A DNA stretch of 64,000 nt from Streptomyces sp. NRRL S-455 (lineage in GTDB: Bacteria > Actinomycetota > Actinomycetes > Streptomycetales > Streptomycetaceae). The stretch lies in assembly GCF_000717875.1 (NCBI RefSeq), contig NZ_JOCT01000006.1, forward strand, positions 1 to 64,000, given 5' to 3'. A program made the position numbers and the translations under genes. Shown piece after piece: positions 26,200 to 35,655 of this stretch; within the stretch, counting starts at the first letter, position 1, and each line of letters begins with the position of its first letter. The notes under the pieces are model-generated. The model was not told where the DNA came from and searched no databases. It was given only the letters and a program-made list of their open reading frames with translations.

Positions 26200-27489
26200 T
26201 CACACCAGTGAGCGCCGTGCCCCCCGGGCCAGGGCGGCGGCCTCGCCACGTGAATCGACCTTCAGCTTCTCCAGAATGTTGCGGACGTGGTACTTCACGG
26301 TGTGTTCGCTGATCTGCAGCGCTTCGGCGATGTTCCGGTTGCGGTGTCCCTCGGTGATCTGCTCGAGAACCTGCAGTTCGCGCGGGTTCAGGGCATGCAG
26401 GGCGTCGGCCGACGGGGCCTCCCGGGCGGTAAGCGGCAGTTCGACGGTGATGTGCGTGCCCCAGCCCGGCACCGCGTCGAGGGCCACCTCGCCGCCGAGC
26501 GACGCGACCCGGTCCGCGAGCCGGTGCATGGTGAGCGCGTCCGCCGCGAGCCCTCCGGGCCCGTCGTCCCGGAGGGAGATCAGCAGCCCGGCACCGGTGA
26601 GTTTCCACTGGACGCGGATACGGCCGATCCCGTCCTGTTCCAGCATCAGCAGCACGCCGCCCCGTGCGACAGCACGCGCGGCATGGGCGATGTCGCTGGG
26701 AAGCAGGCGCGTTCGCAGACCGGGATCCGGAGGAACGAGCTCGAGGGTCACCTCGCTGTATCTGGTGAGAGGGGCGAGACGTTCTTCAAGGCGGGCGAAG
26801 GCCCCTTGCCCGGTCTCCTCGGTGAGGGACCGGTCGAGATCTCCGGCGGCGCGCAGCTCGATGAGCGCGGAGACCGCGATGTCCGCGGCCGTACGCCGGG
26901 CGGCTGCGTCGTCGAGCGTGCGGGAGCGCAGCGCACCGAGGAGCGCGGACAGCGCCGCCGTGTGCGCGTCGGTCAACTCGGCGATGACCCTGGCCCGTTC
27001 CTGGGCTGCTATCCGGTTCCCGGCCAGCGGGACGGGGTGGGCCTGCGCCGCGTACCCGGACAGCTGAAGCGAGATGATGTCCCACAGCTGCTGCACCAAC
27101 TGCCGGGTGCCCGGGGCCGGTTCGTGGCCGTCCGTCATCACGACGGCCAGCAGCGCCCCGGAGCGCTGATGCGGGGCGGAGGCCACGGACAGCACGCGGC
27201 GCTCCTCCCCACCGATGAGGGCGACGGCGAAGCGCGGCATACCGACGTCCACCGCGCCGGCCAGCCGGGCCAGTTCCGCGCTGGAAATCCGGTCGGCGAC
27301 ACCTGGCTCACCGACCCTGCGCATCGGCGAGCGCGAGCAGTCACCCGTGAGGACGGCCAGCGCCCGGTGCGGCAGCGGCCCGGAGAGGACCGCGGACAGC
27401 CGCTCGGCGGTGCCTTCCGGCGGCACCTCGAGTACGGATTTCGCGGCGCCGAGCACCTGCGCCGGGTCCGACCAGTCACCAGCTTCCAT
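26200..27489 (-). CDS. LuxR-type regulator with an internal HATPase-like domain
   Basis: 429 aa from the ATG at 27489 (AGGGTGGG upstream). The N-terminal ~180 residues look like a GAF-type sensor (ALIGGEERRVLSVAS, ALLAVVMTDGHEP). At ~290-370 there is a histidine-kinase-like ATPase region (SLRDDGPGGLAADALTMHRL, VPGWGTHITVELPL), but no H-box. The C-terminal HTH is complete: ALNPRELQVLEQITEGHRNR and ISEHTVKYHVRNILEKL. It is divergent from the oxidoreductase gene, separated by 139 bp, which makes that gene a likely target. Confidence 0.88.
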   Translation of the reverse strand: MEAGDWSDPAQVLGAAKSVLEVPPEGTAERLSAVLSGPLPHRALAVLTGDCSRSPMRRVGEPGVADRISSAELARLAGAVDVGMPRFAVALIGGEERRVLSVASAPHQRSGALLAVVMTDGHEPAPGTRQLVQQLWDIISLQLSGYAAQAHPVPLAGNRIAAQERARVIAELTDAHTAALSALLGALRSRTLDDAAARRTAADIAVSALIELRAAGDLDRSLTEETGQGAFARLEERLAPLTRYSEVTLELVPPDPGLRTRLLPSDIAHAARAVARGGVLLMLEQDGIGRIRVQWKLTGAGLLISLRDDGPGGLAADALTMHRLADRVASLGGEVALDAVPGWGTHITVELPLTAREAPSADALHALNPRELQVLEQITEGHRNRNIAEALQISEHTVKYHVRNILEKLKVDSRGEAAALARGARRSLV

Positions 27490-27628
27490 GACCACCCACC
27501 CTAATGAGCGTTCGCCGCCATCGGCCTGCTCTTTCGAGCAGTCCGTTCCGGCCGGAATGACGGGTACCTGCCGCACTCCCTGGCGCAAAGCTGGACCCAT
27601 CGCATCCACCTGTGGAGGAGTAAGACCC

Positions 27629-28564
27629 GTGAAAGCACTTGTCGCCCCGTCCTACGGCCCGCTGGACCAGCTCGTCGTCACCGAAGTGCCCGATCCCCGT
27701 CCGGGCCCCGGTGAGCTGCTCGTACAAGTGGAAGCCGCGGGCCTGAACCCTCTGGACGGCGCCCTGGTGACCGGCGCGATGCGCGCCATGATGCCGGTCG
27801 AGCACCCCTTCGTCGTGGGCATGGACGCCGCCGGAGTCGTGAAGGCCGTCGGCGAGGGCGTCGCGGGCTACGAGATCGGCGACGCCGTGGTGGCCTACAC
27901 CCACTTCCACCCGGGCACCATCGCCGAGTACACGACGGTCGCAGTGGGCCCGAACGTGGCCAAGCGGCCAACGGGCCTGGACGCGGTGCGCGGTGCCGCG
28001 CTGCCCGCCACCTCCCTGACCGCCGAGTGCAACATGGCGGCGGCCGAGGCCGAGGCCGGCCGGACGATCCTGATCATCGGGGCCACCGGCGGCGTCGGTT
28101 CCTTCACCGTGCAACTGGCGGCGCAGGCGGGTCTGCGGGTGCTGGCCACGGCTGCGCCCGCCGACGCCGATTACGTGCGCTCCCTCGGTGCGCACGACGT
28201 CATCGACTACACCTCGACCGATCCGGTGAAGGAGGCCCAGCGGCTGGCCGGCGGACGGCTGGACGTCGTACTGGATCTCGTCAATCGCGGTCCCGCCCTC
28301 CTGGACACGGCGGACGCGGTCAAGGACGGCGGTCGGCTGCTGTCCACACTGATGGGCCCAGAGACCTTCGACCGCGACATCACCGTCGTGTACGTGCGGA
28401 TGTCGGCGCCCGAAGGGAAGCTGCAGCGTCTCGCCGAGCGCGTCGCCGCGGGCACCCTGTCCGTCGAGGTCGCGGCCACCTACCCCCTGGACGACGCCCC
28501 CAGGGCCCTCGCCGAGTTCGCGTCGGGCCGGTACTCACGGGGCAAAGTCGTCGTCACCGTCTGA
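27629..28564 (+). CDS. Quinone oxidoreductase-like MDR enzyme (NADP-dependent)
   Basis: 311 aa from a GTG with GGAGGAG eight bases upstream. GroES-like N-terminal half (VEAAGLNPLDGALVTG, HPFVVGMDAAGVVKAVGEGV), and Rossmann motif IIGATGGVGSFTVQLAAQAG. No structural or catalytic zinc Cys are present, as in zeta-crystallin/QOR enzymes. The substrate may be quinones or reactive enones. Its divergent neighbour is a LuxR-type regulator, suggesting inducible expression. Confidence 0.92.
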   Translation: MKALVAPSYGPLDQLVVTEVPDPRPGPGELLVQVEAAGLNPLDGALVTGAMRAMMPVEHPFVVGMDAAGVVKAVGEGVAGYEIGDAVVAYTHFHPGTIAEYTTVAVGPNVAKRPTGLDAVRGAALPATSLTAECNMAAAEAEAGRTILIIGATGGVGSFTVQLAAQAGLRVLATAAPADADYVRSLGAHDVIDYTSTDPVKEAQRLAGGRLDVVLDLVNRGPALLDTADAVKDGGRLLSTLMGPETFDRDITVVYVRMSAPEGKLQRLAERVAAGTLSVEVAATYPLDDAPRALAEFASGRYSRGKVVVTV

Positions 28565-29322
28565 CCCGTCCACGGCTCCAGCCATCCTTCCCGGTCCGGA
28601 CACGCTGCTCAACACGTACTCGGAGAAGGAGTTCATCAGCACGCCGCGCACTGCCCATGAACGTGGTGCAGTTGATCCAAGTGCATTTGCTTTTGGGCCT
28701 CTATCCGAGCGCATCCCGCAAGGGCACGGACAAGCCTCTCGACCGACCTGGCCACCGGCTTCTCGCCCCAACACCCGTTGCCTCACCCTCCCGCAGCCCT
28801 GCCGCTCCGGGCACGGTTCTGCCGCACGGCGAGAGCGGCCTCCGCCGGTGCCCCCAAGATGGCTGCCGACGGCGGGCGACCCAAGTCCGTCCGCCGCCAT
28901 GCTGCCGGCACTGGGCTGGGGCCGCCTCCTGCACCACCGGTTCGCGGGCCAGGCGGTCAAGGCTCGGCGCCACGATGCCCTGGGCCTTCTTCTCCTCGAC
29001 CCACAGCAGGGCGATGGCCAGCTCGGCCGGCCAGGCGGGAGATGCGGCAGCTCCGCTGCGTGAGGGCTTGTACCAGTAGATGGTGTCCTGGTTGAGGGGG
29101 CGGTGGAGACCAGGCTGGCGCGTGACAGGCCGGGACGCTTCCAACCGTTCCTCAGCGGACTTTGGCGGCTCTCTTAAGGCTTCTTGAAGATGGCCTTCGA
29201 ACGCATGTCTCTGCCCTGGCCGGGTCTTAGGCTCTCGAACACCCCCCACAGGTCCGGTGGCTGCGATCGCGGCCACCGGACACGGGGCCGAGTCAGCCGA
29301 CCGACAGACCGAGGTGTCCTGC
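28565..29322. other. 758-bp gap with degraded coding-like remnants on the minus strand
   Basis: No intact gene is convincing here. On the minus strand, around 28907-29110, a frame reads PAELAIALLWVEEKKAQG and VAPSLDRLAREPVVQEA with coding-like composition, and around 28640-28760 a helical stretch ends QMHLDQLHHVHGQCAAC. These look like pieces of decayed genes of unrecognised family. The promoter of the CAP gene should lie at the right end. Confidence 0.35.
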
Positions 29323-30174
29323 ATGGGTTCCCGCCGAGCCACTCGCTCGTCCCGCTTCCACGCCCGCCCCCGCGGTGGGCCGAAGACGCGCGGTCGCGCG
29401 CTGGCCATGGGAGCCGTCGCTGCGATCGCAAGCGTCGGGATCACCGTGGCCGTCGTCAGCGGCGAGGACGGTGACGCGTCAGACCGGGTGGTCGCGAACA
29501 GCACGGACAGGACGCCGGGCGCCGGGGACCCCGCTGGCAGTGCGGCGCCGCTCGCCTCTGCTTCGGCCACCCCGAGCACTACGGCGAGCAGTTCGCCGAG
29601 CGCGAAGGCGAAGGAGAAGCGGAAGCAGTCGGCGAGCCCTACCCCGCGTGCACGGAAGACGACTGTTCCCGCGTCGAAGGCACCCGCGGGGACGACGGCG
29701 AAGGGCAGCGGCGGCGGGGCGGCGAGGGGTTCCGGCGGCGTGCGGTCGGGCAGCACCGGATCGGGCTCCGGGTCGGGTTCTGAGTCTGGTGGCGGACCCG
29801 AGGGCCAGGTGCTCGCGATGGTCAACAAGGAGCGGGCCGCGGCGGGATGCTCGCCGGTCACGGCGAACGACCGACTTACCCGGGCCGCCGACGACTACAG
29901 CGACGTCATGGCGAGCAGCGGCGTGATGTCCCACACCGGCCCCGACGGCTCGACGATGACGACCCGGGTCGAGGCCGCGGGGTACCAGTGGTCGACCCTG
30001 GGCGAGAACATAGCCCGGGGCCAGGCGGACGCAGCCTCGGTGATGAAGTCCTGGATGAACAGCCCCGGACACCGCGCGAACATACTCAACTGCTCCTTCA
30101 ATGAGCTGGGCGTGGGCGTCCACTTCGGCGACGGCGGCCCCTGGTGGACGCAGAACTTCGGCGCCGGTCGCTGA
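29323..30174 (+). CDS. Secreted CAP (SCP/PR-1)-domain protein
   Basis: 283 aa from the ATG at 29323 with GAGGTG upstream. A basic N-terminus and membrane-insertion segment (ALAMGAVAAIASVGITVAVVS) act as signal or anchor. A ~110-residue Ser/Ala/Lys/Gly low-complexity linker follows. The CAP domain spans ~165-283: VLAMVNKERAAAGCSPVTAN, GVMSHTGPDGSTMTTRVEAA, LGENIARGQADA, SWMNSPGHRANILNCSF. The His/Glu cavity residues (SHTG, GENIA, GHRANIL) are present. Extracellular function is unknown. Confidence 0.93.
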   Translation: MGSRRATRSSRFHARPRGGPKTRGRALAMGAVAAIASVGITVAVVSGEDGDASDRVVANSTDRTPGAGDPAGSAAPLASASATPSTTASSSPSAKAKEKRKQSASPTPRARKTTVPASKAPAGTTAKGSGGGAARGSGGVRSGSTGSGSGSGSESGGGPEGQVLAMVNKERAAAGCSPVTANDRLTRAADDYSDVMASSGVMSHTGPDGSTMTTRVEAAGYQWSTLGENIARGQADAASVMKSWMNSPGHRANILNCSFNELGVGVHFGDGGPWWTQNFGAGR

Positions 30175-30180
30175 CCCCGG

Positions 30181-31509
30181 TCACCGCACCCCGCCGCCGG
30201 CCCCGCCCGCGTCAGCCAGTACGAACGACACCCTCACCCGGGCGCCGCCCAATGGCGCCCGGGTGATCGTCAGTTCGCCGTCCGCCGCCCGGGAGGCCCG
30301 GGCCACGATGTCCAGGCCCAGCCCTGTCGAGCCTCCGACGCTCACACCCCGCGTGAGCGCTGCGTCGGGGTCCGCCACGCCCGGTCCCGCGTCGTCGACC
30401 GTGAGGAACACGTGCCGATCAGCCCGCTCCACGCGCACGGCGAAGGCGGTGCCCTCCGGGGTGTGCCGGAAGACATTGCCGATGAGGGCATCGACGACGG
30501 CCGCGAGGTCATCCTCGGTGAAGGCGACGGGCACCAATCGCGGCGTGAGGGAGCGCTCGTGGGGTCGTCCTTGCTTGGCAGCGAGGACCGACCAGAAGTC
30601 CAGGCGCATGGCGACCACCTCGGCGACGTCGCAGGCCTTCGCCGCGCCGGCCGCCGCACGGGCCGACTGCGCCGACGCCAGCGGTGTACGGGCCGCGGCG
30701 ATGATCGAGTCCAGTTCGCTCTCCAGTTGGCCGGCCGCCTCCGCGACCCGCCGGGCGCTGGGTGTCGACCCCATCCGGTCGGCCTCCAGGTAGAGAGCCG
30801 TCAACGGGGTGCGCAACCGGTGTGAGAGGTCGGCGACCAGCTCGCGTTCCACGGCGAGCAGGTCGAGGACGCGGTCGGCCATGGTGTTGAACGCCGCACC
30901 GGCCTCCTGCAGTTCGGGCGGGCCGTCGGGCTCGACACGAACGTCCAGGTCGCCGGAGCCGAGCGCCAGTGAGGCGCGCTTGAGACTGCGCGATGACCTG
31001 ACGACGCGGGCGCCGAGCCGGTCGGCGACCAGTACCGAGCCGCCGACCAGACCCAGCGCGAGCAGCGCCATGACGCCCCAGGACGCGGCCACGCCCCGGG
31101 TGAGGTCTGCGGCGGGCACGAAGGCTTCCACGACCGCGACCCGGTCGCCCTGCAGGACGACGGGCTGGAGGTAGACCCAGCCGCCGGCGGTGTCCACGGC
31201 TAGCGTCTCGCGCCCGCGCACGGCCCGGTCGAGCGCGTCCCTGGGCGCGTGCGGGGTGCCGACGAAGCCGCCGTCGGGCAGACGTACGACGAGCTGGTCG
31301 GAGGAGCCGAGCTCGGCGGCGGCCTGCTGCACGTCGGTGCGCCGGGTGGTGAGGGCGAGTACCGGAGACAGGGCGGACGCCCGCTGCTCGGCGGCCGTGG
31401 TGGCCCGGTCCCGTGCCTGTTCGCGCACGAGGAGGGCGAGGGGGATGAGGAAGGACAGGGCCACCATCGAGGTGACGGCCAGGGCGATCCCGGCGAGGGC
31501 ACGTCTCAT
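30181..31509 (-). CDS. Two-component sensor histidine kinase
   Basis: 442 aa from the ATG that overlaps the response regulator TGA (ATGA). First helix (AGIALAVTSMVALSFLIPLAL), extracytoplasmic sensor of ~130 residues, second helix (GVMALLALGLVGGSVLVADRL), then HAMP. H-box LVADLSHRLRTPLTALYLEAD, N-box LAAVVDALIGNVFRHTPEG, G-boxes VDDAGPGVADPDAAL and GSTGLGLDIVARAS. It forms a leftward operon with the regulator encoded before it. Signal unknown. Confidence 0.95.
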   Translation of the reverse strand: MRRALAGIALAVTSMVALSFLIPLALLVREQARDRATTAAEQRASALSPVLALTTRRTDVQQAAAELGSSDQLVVRLPDGGFVGTPHAPRDALDRAVRGRETLAVDTAGGWVYLQPVVLQGDRVAVVEAFVPAADLTRGVAASWGVMALLALGLVGGSVLVADRLGARVVRSSRSLKRASLALGSGDLDVRVEPDGPPELQEAGAAFNTMADRVLDLLAVERELVADLSHRLRTPLTALYLEADRMGSTPSARRVAEAAGQLESELDSIIAAARTPLASAQSARAAAGAAKACDVAEVVAMRLDFWSVLAAKQGRPHERSLTPRLVPVAFTEDDLAAVVDALIGNVFRHTPEGTAFAVRVERADRHVFLTVDDAGPGVADPDAALTRGVSVGGSTGLGLDIVARASRAADGELTITRAPLGGARVRVSFVLADAGGAGGGVR

Positions 31510-32195
31510 GGCGAGCTGACCAGCTTGATGCCCAGGCCGCGAACCGTGCGCAGATAGCGGGGCTTTCGCGCCTTCTCGCCCATTTTGCGGCGGAGCGCGG
31601 AGAGGTGGACGTCGACCGTCTGGTCCTCGACGTACGGCTGCTGCCACACCTCGGCGAGTATGCGCTGCCGGGTGACGACCTGGTCGGCGTGGGCGGCGAG
31701 GTAGGCGAGCAGATCGAATTCGCGGCGGGTCAGGGGCAGTTCCCGGCCGGCCAGGTGCGCGGTGCGCGCGGTCGGGTCGATGCGCAGGTCTGCCACCTGC
31801 AGGACGGGCCGCCGGGCCGCCTGTACGTCAGCGGGCACGGACCGGCGCAGCACGGCGGCGAGCCGGGCGGCGAGCTGGCCGCCGGAGAACGGCTTGACCA
31901 GGTAGTCGTCGGCCCCCGCGTTGAGCAGCCGGATGATCTCGCTCTCGTCGTCACGGGCGGTGGCGACCAGGACCGGCACGCGGGAAATGCCCCGGATCAT
32001 GCGCAGCACGTCGAGGCCGTCGAGATCGGGCAGCCCCAGGTCCAGCACCACGATGTCCGGGGGGCTCTGGGTGATCTCGCGCAGCGCCTCGAAACCCTGG
32101 TGGGTGGTCCTGACCGCGTAGCCGTGCCCGGTCAGGACCTCGATCAGCGCGGCCCGGATGACGGGGTCGTCCTCGACGACAAGTACAGAGGCCAT
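31506..32195 (-). CDS. OmpR-family response regulator
   Basis: 229 aa from the ATG at 32195. Receiver residues: VLVVEDDPV, phosphorylated Asp in IVVLDLGLPDLDGL, VLVATARDD and YLVKPFSGG. The winged-helix DNA-binding half shows LTRREFDLLAYLAAHADQ, QPYVEDQTVDVHLSALRRK and LRTVRGLGIKLV. Divergent from the secreted protein gene, with 36 bp between the chosen starts, so the promoters must overlap coding starts or transcripts are leaderless. Confidence 0.96.
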   Translation of the reverse strand: MASVLVVEDDPVIRAALIEVLTGHGYAVRTTHQGFEALREITQSPPDIVVLDLGLPDLDGLDVLRMIRGISRVPVLVATARDDESEIIRLLNAGADDYLVKPFSGGQLAARLAAVLRRSVPADVQAARRPVLQVADLRIDPTARTAHLAGRELPLTRREFDLLAYLAAHADQVVTRQRILAEVWQQPYVEDQTVDVHLSALRRKMGEKARKPRYLRTVRGLGIKLVSSP

Positions 32196-32231
32196 GAGCA
32201 GGCACGTTAGCCGGTGCGTCACTATGGTGCC

Positions 32232-32801
32232 GTGTCCCGCCTCCTGCGCTACCTGTTTATATGGCTGGCCTGCACGGCAGCCAGTGTCACCGCTGTCATC
32301 CTCACGATTCACTTCGTGGTGGGGTCGACCCGGCCGACCGCGCCGGTCGCGCAGTCCGCGCCGAGTGAGCCTCTGAAGTCCCCGCGGCCCAGCCCCACCA
32401 CCGCGAAGCCCTCCCCGAGTCCGTCGGCGAGCAGCCGCAGGCCCGGCCCCCCGCCCCGAAGCAGCCAGCCGGCGACCGATCCCAGCCCGACGCCCACGCC
32501 GACACCCTCGGCCCGCACCAGTACCCCTGAGGCGCCGACTGGCGCGGACGGCTCGGGGTGCCAGGAAGGCGGCGCCGGTGTCTACACGGTGCCGTCCGAG
32601 GGCGGCAAGGCCACCGTGCGGTTCGGCGACGACGCGGTGTGCCTGATCTCGGCGGTTCCGAACCGGGGGTTCACGGTGAGTACGAGCCGCACAGAGGCGC
32701 AGACGCTCGCGGTGACGTTTTCGGCGAGCCGCCACCGGTCGGAGATCACCGCCACGATCCAGCCGCAGAGCCGGGCCGACGTCCGCGAGGTGTCGTGGTG
32801 A
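32232..32801 (+). CDS. Membrane-anchored or secreted hypothetical protein next to the two-component system
   Basis: 189 aa from the GTG at 32232 (a GTG at 32214 is an alternative). One N-terminal helix (YLFIWLACTAASVTAVILTI), a ~70-residue Pro/Ser/Thr-rich spacer, then a ~85-residue beta domain with two Cys (DGSGCQEGGAGVYTVPSEGG, GDDAVCLIS). It is extracytoplasmic and divergent from the response regulator gene, so it may be its target. No family recognised. Confidence 0.65.
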   Translation: MSRLLRYLFIWLACTAASVTAVILTIHFVVGSTRPTAPVAQSAPSEPLKSPRPSPTTAKPSPSPSASSRRPGPPPRSSQPATDPSPTPTPTPSARTSTPEAPTGADGSGCQEGGAGVYTVPSEGGKATVRFGDDAVCLISAVPNRGFTVSTSRTEAQTLAVTFSASRHRSEITATIQPQSRADVREVSW

Positions 32802-33078
32802 CGCCCCCCTAAGTGAACAAACCTTGGTCGTTCGGGCTCGTCCTGAAGAGGTGAGGACACCGAACATGATTCCGTTACGGCCGGACCGCGAACTGACAAC
32901 GAGCCCATGTGGCTGGGCAAGGCCAGAGAACTCCGGCGTGAGGCCGACCGCCTGGAGGCCGTTGCCCGAAGTATGTGTGCCGGGGCAAGCTCACATCGCA
33001 CAACTGCGCTCAGGAGATCGATGACCGCCCCGCGTTCCCTACGGAGCCCCCGTGTGATGTGCGCGCCCCCTCCGCCTA

Positions 33079-33330
33079 CTACCGGTTGACGGACCGCATG
33101 CCTGCCTCGTCGTACCGTTCACCGGCCGCCTCGGGCAGCTCCGCCTCGATGCGGGCCAAGTCGTCCTCCGCCAGGTCGATGTCGACGGCGGCGGCGTTCT
33201 GCTCCAGATAGGTGCGACGCTTGGTACCCGGGATCGGCACCAGGTCCTCGCCCTGGGCCAGCACCCAGGCGATGGCCAGCTGAGCCGGCGTCACGTCCTT
33301 CTCGGCGGCGATCTCCTTCGCCGGTTCGTG
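33079..33330 (-). pseudogene. C-terminal fragment of an aldo/keto reductase
   Basis: About 80 codons reading [40 protein letters not shown] and [20 protein letters not shown], ending at a stop at 33079. This is the last quarter of an NADP-dependent aldo/keto reductase, including the cofactor-binding PIPGTKR segment. The upstream part with the catalytic Tyr is missing, and unrelated sequence follows beyond ~33340. Confidence 0.85.
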
Positions 33331-33488
33331 GGTGGTGGCGGTCGCGGAGGTCACCGGTGCGGCTCGCGTGCATCCACGCCCTGCTCCGCACCTGCCCCAG
33401 GAAGACTCAGCCCCTCGCCGGTTTCGTCCCCGCCGCCGACCTCTGGTCTGACGCCTCCCAGGAGCCCGTGCCACGCTCGCCCCCCCGC

Positions 33489-34283
33489 TCAGGCCAGGAG
33501 GACATCCTCACCCGCCGTCACAGGGACGATCTGCTCGGCCGACGGCGCCTTGGCCTTCACCGGCGTCCCGAAGTTCGACAGCGTCATCGTCGTCATGGCC
33601 TTCACACCGCCGAAACAGGACAGCCGGACCTGAACGGCGCGTCCCTTCCCATCGACCCACACGTCCGCATAGACGGGCATGTCGTCGCCCAGCTTATCGC
33701 GCAGGTCGTTCAGCCCTCGCTTCGTCTCCGCCGTCATCCGGAGCGTCGCGGTGGCGTGGTCGATCGTGCCCCGGTAGTGCATCGCAGGGGCGCCATTCAC
33801 CTGTTCCTTGCCCTCGTTCGACACCTGCCGCATCGCCTTCACTTGGCGCAGCAGGTGCTCCGGGTCATTCAGCGGCGCCCGCAGGAAATAGCGGGTGAGT
33901 GCCTCGCTGCGGACGGCCGAGGCCCACCTGTCCTCGCCCAACTCCCGCGAAGCCCGCACATAGACAGTGTCGCCGACAAAGACCTCCTCGACGGGGTCCA
34001 TGCCACTGTCCTCGAAATCCACCGTCAGCCGGCCCCTGTCACCTGCCAAGTCGAACGCGCCGGCGATCGTGAACACGTACGTTCTGGGGCTGTCGGCAGA
34101 CTTCAGCTCGATCTTCTCGTCCACGCGGGCGCTGTCCGCGCTCGTCCTCTCGATCGCGGCACGCACGGCCGCCCCGTGATCCATACTCTTCTCCGCACTC
34201 TCCTCCGCGTCACTGTCCGCACCGCCGGAACAGGCGGTGCACAGCAGGAGGACAGCAGCGGAGAGGAGGTGGGCGCGGCGCAT
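33489..34283 (-). CDS. Lipoprotein of LppX/LolA-like fold (probable)
   Basis: 264 aa from the ATG at 34283. Lipoprotein signal [20 protein letters not shown] gives a lipobox ending in LCTAC. The mature protein repeats amphipathic strands ([60 protein letters not shown]), consistent with a half-barrel LolA/LppX fold that carries hydrophobic ligands. The frame is open further upstream, but without signal features, so this start is preferred. Confidence 0.78.
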   Translation of the reverse strand: MRRAHLLSAAVLLLCTACSGGADSDAEESAEKSMDHGAAVRAAIERTSADSARVDEKIELKSADSPRTYVFTIAGAFDLAGDRGRLTVDFEDSGMDPVEEVFVGDTVYVRASRELGEDRWASAVRSEALTRYFLRAPLNDPEHLLRQVKAMRQVSNEGKEQVNGAPAMHYRGTIDHATATLRMTAETKRGLNDLRDKLGDDMPVYADVWVDGKGRAVQVRLSCFGGVKAMTTMTLSNFGTPVKAKAPSAEQIVPVTAGEDVLLA

Positions 34284-34534
34284 GAACTCTCCGGGGAATC
34301 GGAACTGCGGCAGGGTGGAGCCCGAGAGGGCCTGTAGATCGTCGCACGAAAACGGTTGCAGGGCCCCAGAATTTCGGCCTTGAAGCCCTGTCCCGTCAGT
34401 CGGAGGTCGCCGCCGCCCCGTTCCCTCATCCAGTCGGCGTGTCTGGAAGAGGTGGTACTCAACGTCCACCAGGGCGGTGCCTGGAGGTGCTGGCCCTGAG
34501 GGCCTTGCCCGCATCGGTGTTCTGCCTGGCATTG

Positions 34535-34690
34535 ACCATGCGGCAATCAGCTTCGGGTTGGTCACCGTGCCGGTCTCCGTGGCCAGTGCTACCGAGGACC
34601 ACTCGATGCGGTTCGACCTACCACCTGGAGGACATGGGTTCTCTGGGGGTAACCGTGTGGCGCGAGGCGAGTGGAAGCCAATTTGTGCAG
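34535..34690 (+). pseudogene. Fragment of a Ku-type end-joining protein gene
   Basis: One frame reads HAAISFGLVTVPVSVASATE and then DHSMRF; after a one-base frame change, another reads YHLEDMG. Together these match the N-terminal strand of bacterial Ku proteins (AISFGLVTVP...ATEDHSIRF...YHLEDMGR). No start and no remaining domain are present, so it is a degraded relic. Streptomyces usually have several ku genes; another intact one elsewhere is likely. Confidence 0.75.
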
Positions 34691-34760
34691 CTCGGCGCAC
34701 GTGTGGGCGACATGTCGTGTGCAACACGTGTGGCACAAGTGCTGAGAGCGATGGTGACGA

Positions 34761-35627
34761 TCATTGGCCCACGGTGCCGCCGTTGGACGGATTCACGGCG
34801 ACAGCCTTAAAGAACGTGTAGTGGAAGGTTCCATCGGCCTGCGCGGTGCGGTACAGGTCCGTGATCCCGCGATCCCATTGGGCCGCGGTCGTGAGCCCAG
34901 CGGTCAGTGCCTCATCCCGGACGGATTCAACCATGGCGATGAATGTGTTGCGGGTGAAGCCGTCGACCAGTGCGGGCCGGGTCTGGTCGGCGTAGACCGT
35001 GCGAGGACGGACCACGATGTTGTCGTATCCGGCCCGGGTCAGCAGCGGTTGCAACTGTCGGCCGATCAGGGCATTCCCGCCGGCGACTGACTGCAGCTGG
35101 ACCTGGCATTCGATCACTGCTTGGGCGTACTCGCTGTCGGGATGGAAAAGCGCCGAACCGTGATCCCCTTCGACCACGGTGATGGTGCCGTCAGGCCGCA
35201 GCACGCGCCGCAGTGCCGCCAGCGCTCGCCGGGGGTCCGCAAGGTGCTCCAGGACGAAACAGACGAAGACATGGTCGAACTCCGCGTTGGGGAAAGGGAG
35301 TTCTGCCAGATCAGCGTGATACCACTCCACATCCGCCCCTGGCGCCTGGGCAGCGACACGGGCACGGGCCTGTGCAAGGGAATCAGCGGAGTGGTCGACA
35401 GCGGTGATGCGCGCCCCGGGGCTGGCTTGGGCCAGGTGGACCGTCTGGGCGCCAACCCCGCAGCCGATCTCCAATACCCGGCTGCCAGCCGGATAGGCCG
35501 TGCCCGCATGCACCAACGCCGCCAAAGTGTCCGCCTGGTCGCCGAGCCGAGCCGCCTCGCGTTCGGAGTACCCGTGCACGTAGCCGGCCGTCGCTCTCGC
35601 TTCAGGAGATGCCATCGCTGTATCCAT
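34761..35627 (-). CDS. Class I SAM-dependent methyltransferase
   Basis: 288 aa. SAM-binding motif I is SRVLEIGCGVGAQTVHLAQA, the acidic motif II lies in ITAVDHSADSLAQAR, then ADVEWYHADLAELPFPNAEF and FVLEHLADPRRALAALRRVL. The C-terminal half is variable and decides the substrate, which is unknown. It is divergent from the MocR gene across only 28 bp (an in-frame ATG at 35615 is an alternative start), so MocR may control it. Confidence 0.92.
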   Translation of the reverse strand: MDTAMASPEARATAGYVHGYSEREAARLGDQADTLAALVHAGTAYPAGSRVLEIGCGVGAQTVHLAQASPGARITAVDHSADSLAQARARVAAQAPGADVEWYHADLAELPFPNAEFDHVFVCFVLEHLADPRRALAALRRVLRPDGTITVVEGDHGSALFHPDSEYAQAVIECQVQLQSVAGGNALIGRQLQPLLTRAGYDNIVVRPRTVYADQTRPALVDGFTRNTFIAMVESVRDEALTAGLTTAAQWDRGITDLYRTAQADGTFHYTFFKAVAVNPSNGGTVGQ

Positions 35628-35655
35628 ACGGCCACCCTGCTGCGACTATGGTCCG

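Noticed and set aside
26200..27489. Histidine kinase
   Set aside because: The ATPase-like segment lacks an H-box and the protein ends in a LuxR HTH; called a regulator instead.
32824..33024. Small plus-strand frames between the secreted protein and the aldo/keto reductase relic
   Set aside because: A short charged stretch (WLGKARELRREADRLEAVAR) looks coding-like, but there is no supporting start, stop context or family; probably another decayed fragment.
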